From contig NZ_CP019699.1 in the NCBI RefSeq assembly GCF_002005165.1, positions 3,224,001 to 3,288,000 on the forward strand: a DNA stretch of 64,000 nucleotides. The letters are read 5' to 3'. Of the stretch, positions 27,462 through 35,536 are shown piece by piece. The number at the start of each line of letters is the position of its first letter. The first letter of the stretch is position 1. The notes under the pieces are model-generated. The model did no database searches. It was not told the origin of the DNA and saw only the letters and a program-made list of their open reading frames with translations. The DNA is from Novibacillus thermophilus. Lineage in GTDB: Bacteria > Bacillota > Bacilli > Thermoactinomycetales > Novibacillaceae. Made by a program: the position numbers and the translations under genes.

Positions 27462-27963
27462 CAACCGTGACCGCCACCTCAGCTATTGCCGATGTATAAA
27501 GGGTAGTCATCCCGCCGCCGAATTTGGGGATGTCAGCCTTTACAACCGCCCAAATCCCCGGATTTTCAAACATATGGGTTAATCTCCCATCGGAAACACT
27601 TCTCGGGAATGTTCCTCCTTCTACGACTTGAAACGTCTCCACATCCCACATGTCTATTCCTCTTATATTGTCTTCAAGGTACTGATCAAACTTTTGCCTC
27701 GCCTCCGCCTCATCAAAGTCTACATTGCCTTCAAGTGCTAAAACATCATCTGAATACGCATGAGCTGCGGCTTTAACGGCCCGATTGACGGCACTTTTTA
27801 GTTGGTGTTGAGCGGTTATGTTAACCGCTTGTGTCACAACAAAAAACATAAAAAGGGTGATGGTCACGATCACAAACATGTATTGAATCGTGGCCATCCC
27901 TTGCTCATTGCGGAATATATTCCGAGATAATGGTGCCTTTAAGATAGAGATAATCGTTGTCAA
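27454..27963 (-). CDS. TadE/TadF-like minor pilin
   Basis: About 169 residues from a TTG at 27963 behind GGAGGTGATAACC. A leader of about 20 residues ends in RNEQG, followed by MATIQYMFVIVTITLFMFFVV: a class III pilin-type cut after Gly with a downstream hydrophobic helix. A soluble domain follows. The frame is intact. It would be a minor pilin of the second Tad locus, processed by the peptidase encoded downstream. Confidence 0.65.
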   Translation of the reverse strand: MTTIISILKAPLSRNIFRNEQGMATIQYMFVIVTITLFMFFVVTQAVNITAQHQLKSAVNRAVKAAAHAYSDDVLALEGNVDFDEAEARQKFDQYLEDNIRGIDMWDVETFQVVEGGTFPRSVSDGRLTHMFENPGIWAVVKADIPKFGGGMTTLYTSAIAEVAVTVDD

Positions 27964-28330
27964 GGTTATCACCTCCGATTAATCCCATAATGGCACCATA
28001 TAAATTTTTTCCTGGGCGAGGAGCTGTAATCCCTACTTCGATGACACTTCCTTTTTCTACCCGACCTCTGGTTGTATCTGATGTGAAACTGGCATTTTGT
28101 ATTCCCTGTCGTTCTAAGTCGCTTTTGATTGTATTTTCTATTGCGGTCGTTACCCCTCCTTCAACCGCCGCCATTTCAAGTGCACGGTCGAGTTGTTGCT
28201 GCAAGGTGTTAATGGATTGGAATTCAACCAACACCGCTATTGGAAAGAACATGACAAATGTCATGACTAAAGCACCAACCATAAACTCTACAGTTGACAT
28301 TCCGCGTTCATCTATAATGCATCGTTTAAT
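27905..28330 (-). CDS. TadE-like minor pilin with apparent AUU start
   Basis: An ATG at 28300 lies exactly where the pilin cut should be (DERG before MSTVEFMVGAL), so the leader must be encoded upstream. In frame upstream is ATT at 28330, five bases after GGGGAG, which gives a 10-residue leader KRCIIDERG; no ATG, GTG or TTG is available there. The mature part has the Glu at position 5 and a membrane helix, then a 100-residue soluble domain resembling the DUF4320-like gene near 4.4 kb. The start codon is inferred from the pilin signal and the ribosome site. Confidence 0.6.
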   Translation of the reverse strand: MKRCIIDERGMSTVEFMVGALVMTFVMFFPIAVLVEFQSINTLQQQLDRALEMAAVEGGVTTAIENTIKSDLERQGIQNASFTSDTTRGRVEKGSVIEVGITAPRPGKNLYGAIMGLIGGDNLDNDYLYLKGTIISEYIPQ

Positions 28331-28351
28331 AACTTCTCCCCTTCCGGCTAT

Positions 28352-28402
28352 AAAAAAAAGTCGAAGGGAGGAAAATCCCCCCTGTGATGGGCATGGGAGG
28401 CG
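28352..28402 (-). terminator. possible terminator between Flp and TadE genes
   Basis: The gap between the first Flp gene and the TadE-like gene holds a GGGGGG/CCTCCC stem (minus strand) followed after six bases by TTTTTTTT, with an A run at the other side. The T-tract is not directly next to the stem, so this is less certain than the other hairpins. Confidence 0.45.
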
Positions 28403-28407
28403 TTTTT

Positions 28408-28599
28408 TTATCTTGTTGCCTCTGTACCCGCTTCTTCTATCGCTTGTCCAACTTTATCCGCTGTCCCTTCAATCTCAGGTTTAAATACTCCGGTAAATAC
28501 GAAGAGGGCTAATAACACCATAACACCTGCGCCCACAATGTACTCCAGCGTGCTTAATCCACTTTCATCTTTCCAGAACTGTTGAATGCTTCTTACCAT
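28408..28599 (-). CDS. Flp-type pilin 1
   Basis: About 63 residues. The leader VRSIQQFWKDESG ends in Gly and is followed by LSTLEYIVGAGVMVLLALFVF: the Gly cut with Glu at mature position 5 and a hydrophobic helix, as in Flp/Fap pilins. The ATG at 28599 is chosen because it is nine bases after GGAGGA. It forms a pair with the next upstream gene and is the likely major pilin of the second Tad locus. The frame is intact. Confidence 0.85.
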   Translation of the reverse strand: MVRSIQQFWKDESGLSTLEYIVGAGVMVLLALFVFTGVFKPEIEGTADKVGQAIEEAGTEATR

Positions 28600-28622
28600 A
28601 CAAATCATTCCTCCTAGATCGT

Positions 28623-28811
28623 TTAATTTGGTTGATACCAGTCTGTTTCATACTGATCCGGCGCCAGTTCCTTTTGTTCTTTGACAACTGGTTGAATCGC
28701 AAATACAAAAGCGGCAATGGCAATCGCGGCCACAGCTGCTGATCCAATCAAAAATTCGAGTGTGCTCACCCCCTCGTGATCCTTCCAACAACGTTGGAGC
28801 TTCCGCCTCAT
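28623..28811 (-). CDS. Flp-type pilin 2
   Basis: A 62-residue protein with leader MRRKLQRCWKDHEG followed by VSTLEFLIGSAAVAAIAIAAF. It has the same Gly cut, Glu at position 5 and helix as the neighbouring pilin, and the two are clearly paralogues. The ribosome site is ATGGAGGG before the ATG. A strong terminator lies upstream, so this pair may be made at a different level from the assembly genes. Confidence 0.85.
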   Translation of the reverse strand: MRRKLQRCWKDHEGVSTLEFLIGSAAVAAIAIAAFVFAIQPVVKEQKELAPDQYETDWYQPN

Positions 28812-28877
28812 GCAATCCCTCCATTCTCTTTAATCTCTCTTCTTAAATCTTCACCACCACCTTTCACTTATAGGCAT

Positions 28878-28912
28878 AAAAAAAGGAAACGTTGATCAAT
28901 AACGTTTCCTTT
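28878..28912 (-). terminator. strong intrinsic terminator upstream of the Flp pair
   Basis: Minus-strand perfect 12-bp stem AAAGGAAACGTT/AACGTTTCCTTT with a seven-base loop and a following T run. It separates the tadC copy from the two pilin genes, which run in the same direction. Confidence 0.85.
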
Positions 28913-28929
28913 GGATGTGTTAATTTAGA

Positions 28930-29718
28930 TTAACCTATCGTAAACCCATCAAACATGCTTAATGCCTGAACAATAAGGGGATAAAACCACGAGATTACGG
29001 CCGCGCTGAACGGTACCATGAGTAACAACGTGTGGTAAACAGGCTTTTTAGTAGCGTTTTGTATCCGCTTATAGTGATTGGTCTGAGACACCTGTTCTTT
29101 GTAGTTTTCTAACATCACAATGGCATGTTCACTTCCTTGTGCCAGCTGAACGAGCAAACCAGATAGTAATTGCAACTGAATCACATCGCTTTTTTCCAGC
29201 CTTATGATAGCTTCAATGGACCTTTTGGGTTGTGCCATGCGTCCAAAACAGGTTTCATTTGCCTATAAATCGGTTGAGATACATGGATGGAATCCCTCAA
29301 CGCTTGTTCCATAGTACTGCCTGATTTCACAAGACTAATAAAGGCATCTAAAAAGATTGGCAATTCAAAGGCAAGTTTTCTTCTTCCTTTTTGGATAGAT
29401 GAATCAAAATCCGCTTTAAAAAGGTCGCAGAAAAGAAAAATGCGGCAAATATTAAGTAGCCGGTCATCCACTCCCCCGTAAGAAAGAAATATAACCCAAG
29501 TAATATTCCTGTATAAAACAGGCACTTTTCCACGATCACAACCGATTTGGAGTCACGGTAAAAGGCAACTCTAACTTTGCAAGAGCCTTTTCAAGTTTAG
29601 GATCAGATTTAATAGGGTTGTCTCGATTTTGTTCTTGAACCCGGTTAGCAATTGATAAACACCATACCCAAAAACAGGCTCCAACCCCTAAGGAAACTGC
29701 TGCTGTCAGCACGTTCAT
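28930..29718 (-). pseudogene. second tadC copy, several frameshifts
   Basis: Fragments in order are MNVLTAAVSLGVGACFWVW (29718 on), a helix pair YFFLTGEWMTGYLIFAAFFF (near 29.45 kb), the T2SSF part FELPIFLDAFISLVKSGSTM (near 29.33 kb) and the C-terminal part VSQTNHYKRIQ with the last helix (to 28930). Together they cover a TadC of about 260 residues like the intact copy near 5.5 kb. At least three shifts are needed. Its upstream end overlaps the tadB copy. Confidence 0.6.
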
Positions 29719-30559
29719 TCCACCTCTTTTCTATCCAAATAATAAAGATCGCTAAACTCACCAAGAGAAGAACGGCTACAACCGTCACGATACTGCGTCC
29801 CAGCGGTTCAGTGGTAACAAACCCATAATTCCCTGGCAGATTGTAAAGAAACAGCCCCATCGCCGATATCATGAGGATCAAATGAATCATGCGCGTTTGC
29901 GCCATCTCCGCTTTTTCCCGCTGTGTTTCAATTTGGCTCGTTTTCATCTGTTTCACTAAATTAAACAGACCATCCTCGATGTCTGCTCCCCGTTCTTCCC
30001 TGAGTAACAAAAGATTCACAAACTGTCTTGCCCACCGGTTATTTACACGTCGCCCTAAACCCTTCCAGTACTTCATGCACCCGATACCCCGTATACATCT
30101 CTCTTGCGATTCGCGCAAACTCCGATTTGATCGGTTCCGGCAGTTGTTTTGACGCATGATCAAAACTCCTGGCCAGATTTTTTACCGCCACATATTCGGC
30201 ACTAAACACTTCAATGCTGACGATAAACTATCCATCATATTCATACGGTAACGTGTGGCTTTGTAAGCGATAAAGAAAGTTGGAAGATACCCAAACAGAA
30301 TACACAGCAACATACCGACAAAGACATTCTTTAATCCATATCCACCGATTGCGCCGGCCACCACGCCAATAGCGGTATAAAAGAGCCATCTGTCTGCAGT
30401 TATAGAGAGGCCTGCGGCGTCGATAATTGAGCAATCGGCCGAAACCATTTCGGTGCTTTTTTTACATGTTGCTTTGGTTCGTGCATTCTTCCTGTTCATG
30501 AACATATAGGATACTGAGAAAATCAAAACAAAAAGCAGGACTGGAACAGCAACATTCAA
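29645..30559 (-). pseudogene. second tadB copy, frameshifted
   Basis: The first frame from 30559 has a membrane anchor, a helix pair (WLFYTAIGVVAGAIGGYG, LCILFGYLPTFFIAY) and YRMNMMDSLSSAL. A second frame (FSAEYVAVKNLARSFDHA, REMYTGYRVHEVLEGF) and a third frame (RERGADIEDGLFNLVKQM, then C-terminal helices) complete a TadB. The junctions near 30.20 and 30.06 kb are single-base changes at GG/GGG runs. It is the partner of the tadC copy downstream. Confidence 0.6.
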
Positions 30560-30588
30560 TAAAAAAACTCTACTCCTCCTTCCTTGCC

Positions 30589-31820
30589 TTAAGCTAACTT
30601 AAAAGTGTCCTCGGGCGGATCAAACAGGTTGAGTTTAGCCTGCAGTAGATCAGATATCGCGTTTGGCATTTCCCATGTGTCACCCGTAAACCGGCACAAA
30701 TCACGAAACTGCACGTTGTTGTCCGTCTCCGTGCAATGGACTTCGGTTATGCGCCATACCCTGCGAATTCCTGTTCCCGGTTCCACATGAAGCTGTATGA
30801 CCACATCGACGGATCGCGCAACACGAAGATACAAGTGGCTGGAATCCCAGCTGCGACCGTCTTCCATAATCATGTCTACCAGATCCTGTATGGACGCTTC
30901 CGGTGAATTAGAATGGATTGTCCCCATCGAACCTGGATGTCCGCGGCGGAATGTTTTAACTAATTGATCGGCCTCTGCTCCCCGTGCTTCCCCTAAAATG
31001 ACAATATCCGGCGACAGGCGCAACATGGTATGAAATTGGTTGAGTAACGTCCTGTCAAGGTGTTTTTGTTCTTCAAAACGTAATGATGTTCCTCCCTTTT
31101 AATATTGATCTAACGCTAATTCATAGGTACTTTCCAATACCCCAATGCGTAAATTAGGGTCAATAAATTGGGTCAACCAACGCAATAAACTCGTTTTTCC
31201 TGATGACGTTGGCCCGATGAGAAGAATATTCGCCCGTCCTCTCACCAGTTGCGCAAGGAGATCTACCACTTCTTGGTTCAACGTGCCATAATACAATAAT
31301 TTTTCCGTCGTCAATCCTTTTATCCGGTGTTTGCGAATAGTAATGGTGGGATGTGGTGTTTCATCCCGGGCGCGTCAGGGTAATGCGTGATCCATCTGCC
31401 ATCTTGGCTTCTACTACCGGGTGGAACGGTTAATTTCTTTGTTCTCGTTCGACAATAGCCTTGCCTGTATTTCCATAACTTCATCGTCATGTTGGAACAT
31501 GACGCCATGTGCTTTTACCCGTCGCCCTTCCCTTTCAACCCATACATTTTCTCCTGCACCGTTGACCCATATTTCGTTGACTTCCGGATCGTCATACAGG
31601 TGTTGAATCTGTCCTAACCCCCAAATGACATTAAAAATATCCTGTATCAAGTCATTCGTTGCATTAATCCGCATGTCGTACAATTGCTCACGCACTAATG
31701 TCTTGGTCTCGGCGACGGCTTTTTATCCCCTGCACGAGCTAAACGAAACAAATCATTATTGTCCGTGTTTTGAATGATCCGTTCTTTGACACGTTCAGCA
31801 AGTTGAGAAACGCCTTCCAT
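30589..31820 (-). pseudogene. second TadA/CpaF ATPase, in at least four frames
   Basis: The ATG at 31820 (MEGVSQLAERVKER) starts a CpaF-like protein. Parts follow in shifted frames: LYDDPEVNEIWVNGAGENVW (N-domain), GPTSSGKTSLLRW (Walker A, near 31.2 kb), then DIVILGEARGAEADQ (Walker B) and RGHPGSMGTIHSNSPEA (His box) near 30.97 kb. All catalytic motifs can be read, so decay or error is recent. One shift is a lost A in the AAAAA run near 31.73 kb. Compare the intact copy at 6911-8281. Confidence 0.65.
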
Positions 31821-32394
31821 CAATGGACATCCTCACCTTTCACTACTAAAAAAAGCGGAGCTTGTGCTCGCGCTGTTTCCAGTGCCTCTATCTCTTTTTG
31901 GTGAACCTGTAAGGTCACCCCTACATCCGATCCCAATTCAATCGGTTCTTCCTTCCGATGATTGAATAGACTGTGGATTCTGTTACGAGAGCAGCCGGTC
32001 TCTCCTCTGTTGCCTGAACCCACACTTCAACATTCATTCCCGGTTCAATTACAGGACCATTAGCCGTTGTGTATGTAGCATCGACTGTGTAAAGCCTTGT
32101 GTTTTCATCGGTTATTTCAGTGACTAACTCTGGTATTATAAACTCCCCTGCTTTAATATCCTTTTTTGCTGATTTCCCTAATAATTCAGCAGGATCAAGT
32201 GCTTGAACTGCCTCCCCCATAACAGCCACTTGATTGAGGTGGTGGTCTTCTATCGTTTCCCCAGCTGATATATCTTTCGCGGCAACGACGATTCGCACAT
32301 CGCTCTCTTGAGAAGCCTGAACATAATAGGCGTATCCTCCTGCTACGACCACGGCCATCAGGAATGATAAAACGATTTTCACAGTTTTCCCCAC
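31820..32394 (-). pseudogene. second CpaB-like gene, one frameshift
   Basis: Starts at a GTG at 32394 behind GGAGGACTTACTT. A membrane anchor is followed by a SAF domain (RIVVAAKDISAGETIEDHHL) and the RcpC part (LYTVDATYTTANGPVIEPGM). Near 31.96 kb one A appears lost, after which the other frame continues RKEEPIELGSDVGVTLQVHQ to a stop overlapping the ATG of the tadA copy. It is the first gene of the second Tad locus. Confidence 0.65.
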
Positions 32395-32419
32395 AAGTAA
32401 GTCCTCCTTTAAAAATTTT

Positions 32420-32853
32420 TCATATCCAAGAAAACCATTCTGAAAGATACGTGTTCCATACAAAAACCAAAGCTACGGCCGCTAATCCAATCCGTGTGAT
32501 TAAATCAACCACAACATAGAGGGCATACGGCATTTTTACACCGATTTTTAATTCGTAAGGAAAGAAAAATTGTACTCTTCCGACGAACATGTCGAGCAAA
32601 ATATGTGAAGAGAATCCTGTTAAAATGGCTAATGTGACCCACCTTCCCATATAAGGGCACAAATGGTCAGTAACAAAACCGGTATCCATGAGTGAAAAAG
32701 AGTGCGATGCCCTACGATATGCCGCAATGGCCATGATATAAAGAAAAATACCCTGCCCGCAAAGCTGCGATTATCGTCAATATCCGGCAGGAGACCCGCT
32801 ACACCTCCTATCACAGCACCAGTGATGGAAGGGTAGACGGTGTAGCCTACCAC
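32420..32853 (-). pseudogene. YdjM-like membrane-bound metal-dependent hydrolase, frameshifted
   Basis: The first frame from 32853 has GAVIGGVAGLLPDIDDNRS and VGHRTLFHSW, the Asp and His metal ligands of the YdjM/DUF457 family. After a one-base loss in a GG run near 32.65 kb, the second frame gives LAILTGFSSHILLDMFVG, with the later His/Asp pair, and C-terminal membrane helices. Together they make a normal protein of about 145 residues. The family is poorly understood. It is just upstream of the second Tad locus. Confidence 0.65.
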
Positions 32854-32966
32854 TACCCTCCTAAAAAGTGTGTAGATGCTTTCATGCCAGATATTTCACT
32901 CCAATACTCTTCTATTAATAACAAAATATGGGATAAGCCGCCACCAAAGCCGGCCTTATCCGTCTT

Positions 32967-33176
32967 TTACTCAAAACAGCGGTAGCAAACAAATCTTTTG
33001 TTCCTTGGCCTTTTTCTGTTTTCAACTTTCCACATCACCTCTTCTCCTAATGCAATTGAATTACCACATTCCATACAACTAGGTAACACTTTATGCACAA
33101 TATACCAGGCTTGTAAAAAACTTTTATCAGCCTTAAACGGTATGTTGTAAAAAGAAACCTGTTCCGTTTTTGTGAT
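32967..33176 (-). CDS. zinc-ribbon-like small protein, apparent AUC start
   Basis: A frame of 69 residues with SCMECG near residue 34 and VCYRCFE at the end, two Cys-x2-Cys pairs that can hold one zinc ion. An ATG at 33074 is also in frame but falls inside the first Cys pair and would remove the first ligand. The in-frame ATC at 33176 follows AAAGGAAGTGATTAACC and would give a full-length protein. It lies divergent from the plus-strand gene at 33278. Function unknown. Confidence 0.4.
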   Translation of the reverse strand: MTKTEQVSFYNIPFKADKSFLQAWYIVHKVLPSCMECGNSIALGEEVMWKVENRKRPRNKRFVCYRCFE

Positions 33177-33277
33177 GGTTAATCACTTCCTTTCGTTCAC
33201 CTTCTTTCTGACCTCCCAGGTTGAGACATTTCTTTTGCTCATGTACAATTTTTCCAAACGGGCAATGAGGTGATAGA

Positions 33278-33802
33278 ATGAAAGACTTTAACACACTGAT
33301 GGCAAACAATATCGTAAAAGACAGCCCACCCACTTATCGTCAATCCTGTTTGGTCTTGACGTGTACCCGCTGTTTGCAAAAACGAACAGCAGATCATTCT
33401 CCTTCCATACTTCTGTTTGAAAGTGAAATTAAACGGCTTGATGAAGGAATAGCCTGTCCTACATGCACTAGCAAGTGCCTCCCTGACCTCTGTTTTACTG
33501 AAATGGTTCAAAAGCTGATGTACGGTCCGTTCAACATTTACTCCAAAGACGCTGCCATCAACTTTGAAAGCCAGAATAACAGCATCACGATCCCGCTTGA
33601 GTTGCACACATCCGAGTGGACCCTTCCGGAAACGGCAACACATGACTTGTTTGAATGGTTTCTGGACATCGGGGTAGAACATTATCCCGCTTTTGGGACG
33701 GGTCTCAAGCATTTCGACTTCAAAAACTGGTCTTTCAGAATCCTGAGCCAAAACTGCAATACCATCCATGCTGAAGATTTCATTGACTTTGTGATGGAAT
33801 GA
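33278..33802 (+). CDS. hypothetical protein with Cys pairs
   Basis: A protein of 174 residues and one of very few plus-strand genes inside the ICE. The ribosome site GAGGTGATAG precedes the ATG. Cys pairs CTRC (near residue 29) and CPTC-TSKC (near residue 61) suggest a zinc-bound N-terminal part; the rest is soluble and acidic. The minus-strand frame over the same bases has no ribosome site and is judged a shadow. Its 3' end overlaps the end of the rusA-like gene by about 22 bases, tail to tail. Family unknown. Confidence 0.55.
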   Translation: MKDFNTLMANNIVKDSPPTYRQSCLVLTCTRCLQKRTADHSPSILLFESEIKRLDEGIACPTCTSKCLPDLCFTEMVQKLMYGPFNIYSKDAAINFESQNNSITIPLELHTSEWTLPETATHDLFEWFLDIGVEHYPAFGTGLKHFDFKNWSFRILSQNCNTIHAEDFIDFVME

Positions 33803-34160
33803 CCGTTTTTTCCAGCGGGCGCACCTCTATCTCCGCCCGTTCTTCTCTCTTGTTTTTCACCGCCTGCTTCGTCACATGCAATACTTCTACTTGCACGTCA
33901 TCCACATAACAGATGCCGCACATGCCGTCCAAAATGCTCTTGGCCACATTGTCCAGATCAAATCGGCTTCGGGAAAACAATTTCATGGAAACTTCCACCG
34001 GACCTGTTAACGGCTGTTTACAGACCTTCCTTGCCTCCCATCCCACCAACTGCTGGTATGCTTTTGTCTTCTCCGGGGTGTACACAAAAGCCGCTCGTCC
34101 TCTCATCCCCAACCTTGGCCGGCTCTTGGGAACGGGACGTCCGCTCACAATAATCTTGAT
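33780..34160 (-). CDS. RusA-family Holliday junction resolvase, apparent AUC start
   Basis: About 126 residues with the RusA signature: the start KIIVSGRPVPKSRPRLG and the catalytic Asp segment RFDLDNVAKSILDGMCGICYVDDVQV. RusA cuts four-way junctions. ATC at 34160 lies eight bases after GGAGGGAGG and gives exactly the usual RusA N-terminus (K-I-I-V-x-G-R-P-V-P-K). The next in-frame normal starts are a GTG four codons later, too close to the conserved motif, or an ATG 60 bases upstream without a ribosome site. Presumably part of the element's replication or recombination set. Confidence 0.8.
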   Translation of the reverse strand: MKIIVSGRPVPKSRPRLGMRGRAAFVYTPEKTKAYQQLVGWEARKVCKQPLTGPVEVSMKLFSRSRFDLDNVAKSILDGMCGICYVDDVQVEVLHVTKQAVKNKREERAEIEVRPLEKTVIPSQSQ

Positions 34161-34177
34161 TGTTTCTACCTCCCTCC

Positions 34178-34564
34178 TTAAGCCACAATGTCCTGTATCT
34201 CCCTGGATGAAAGACAACATGCGGCAAAACCGGGCAATGATGTTTTGTCAGCCAAACATGACGCAAAACGTTCGTCCGTCATCTCTTCGTACGGAAAAAC
34301 GACTCTGCTCGTTTCTGCCAGCATCCGGATGTGTTCTGCTAAAGCTATGAGTTGGTATACATCCAGTTTGGATACATCACACGCTTTTACGTCAACCAAA
34401 ATGCAGACACGTTTCTCTAAATGGGCGAACCTGAAAAAATGTTCAGGACCACCTTTGGCGTTGTAGATATGCCAGAACTGAACCATCCATACCGATTCGT
34501 CAAACTGTTTCCGCATGACTTCCAACGCTTGAAACTGGTCATTCAACTGTTTCAGAATGCCCAA
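34178..34564 (-). CDS. hypothetical protein, 128 aa
   Basis: Starts at a TTG at 34564 behind GGGGGTG and overlaps the end of the DUF6075-like gene by 26 bases. The protein is soluble with alternating helices and strands (FRFAHLEKRVCILVDVKACD, LDVYQLIALAEHIRML). No motif is recognised, but its form and place suggest that it is a distant partner or paralogue of the neighbouring DUF6075-like protein. Confidence 0.5.
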   Translation of the reverse strand: MGILKQLNDQFQALEVMRKQFDESVWMVQFWHIYNAKGGPEHFFRFAHLEKRVCILVDVKACDVSKLDVYQLIALAEHIRMLAETSRVVFPYEEMTDERFASCLADKTSLPGFAACCLSSREIQDIVA

Positions 34565-34934
34565 CTGAACACCCCCTTTCGTGTGTCGTTAATCTGAACC
34601 GGATCGCTTCCAAAGCCAATTCCAGATTATGAACATCCAGTTTGAACAATTCATTGACCGTCACTTCCATCCCCCGGTTGTACAAAACCACTGCCAGCTT
34701 TGCCAGTATACGCATACCACTTGAAAAATCCTGCTCGGCAAACATCTCCGTAAATTCAAACACCCCCTTGTCCGGCTTGTAGTACGGGAATGCTTTCTGT
34801 CTCAGTTCTTCATTTCCGCTGATGAGGTAGACGAGTGACAAATGCTCTTTGTTGTTTCTGTACCGTTCAGGCAACATGGAACGCAATTGGCCAAAGTGAA
34901 CCGCATGGTCTTTGGAAAGAAAGTTGGTACCCAA
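34539..34934 (-). CDS. DUF6075-like protein
   Basis: A protein of 131 residues from a TTG at 34934 behind AGGAGGGGAAAT. The start NFLSKDHAVHFGQLRSML and the segment LVYLISGNEELRQKAFPYY resemble DUF6075 proteins from Firmicutes mobile elements, whose role is unknown. It is mostly helical. It is the first gene of a short run (this gene, the 128-residue gene, rusA) that follows a 600-base gap. Confidence 0.5.
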   Translation of the reverse strand: MGTNFLSKDHAVHFGQLRSMLPERYRNNKEHLSLVYLISGNEELRQKAFPYYKPDKGVFEFTEMFAEQDFSSGMRILAKLAVVLYNRGMEVTVNELFKLDVHNLELALEAIRFRLTTHERGCSVGHSETVE

Positions 34935-35536
34935 ATTTCCCCTCCTTTTCGTGGTATGCCTAACTGGAATCGTTTAGCCAACAGAAGCTCTGAGGGGCTG
35001 GAAGGCGAAGACTGAAACAGACTCACCCATCGGAAACATCTGTCTCCAGCCCCAAATGTCCCCTACCAGGTTCCAGTCTTTTTGGGCTGGACAGGCCACT
35101 TTTCCCGTTCCCTCACCAGCCCTTTGAAAGAATATTTTTTTCGCAACAGAAGCACCTGCAAAAGAAGTGGTGTGAGGTATCAGGCTTTTTACCATTTCCT
35201 TGCCATTCAGGCCGTTTACGCGTCTTTGTTTCCCACCGGATACGCCACGGTATAGCGAAACCTTTGTACGTGGACATGGAGCCACGGGATGGTTGCCATC
35301 AAAAAAACACGCCTTTGATCGTATTTCCCATTTTCCGGAAGTCGATTGTATACTTAGAGAGTGAGAATAGGGGCGACCAGCCAAAACGTCATAAACATTG
35401 ATTTGACAAGGTTTTTGGCCAATATGAGGTGTGAACGATTGTTCACACATGTGTGAACGATAATTCACACTTCTTTTTTACTCCAATCCCTTGTACGGCA
35501 AGGGTTTCCTCAAATTATACATGTCGATTTATAGGG
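34935..35536. other. 602-base gap without a supported gene
   Basis: One 164-codon minus-strand frame crosses the gap, but it has no ribosome site, an unusual composition and reads through a palindrome pair, so I treat it as non-coding. Apart from the two 20-bp palindromes at 35429-35470 I see no clear promoter. Such a gap, between a winged-helix gene and replication-type genes, could hold an origin of replication or transfer, but no nick-site motif is evident. Confidence 0.4.
35429..35470. promoter_or_regulatory. tandem 20-bp palindromes, likely operator or iteron pair
   Basis: Unit one is GTGTGAAC-GATT-GTTCACAC (perfect arms). Unit two, two bases later, is GTGTGAAC-GATA-ATTCACAC (one mismatch). 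The centres are 22 bp apart, two turns of the helix, so dimers would bind on the same face. The pair lies about 67 bases past the stop of the winged-helix gene, a natural candidate for the binding protein. Confidence 0.7.

Noticed and set aside
33239-33769. 176-codon minus-strand frame opposite the plus-strand gene at 33278
   Set aside because: Only the plus frame has a ribosome site (GAGGTGATAG) and Cys-pair motifs.
34974-35468. 164-codon minus-strand open frame
   Set aside because: It has no ribosome site, odd composition and crosses the tandem palindromes; treated as non-coding.
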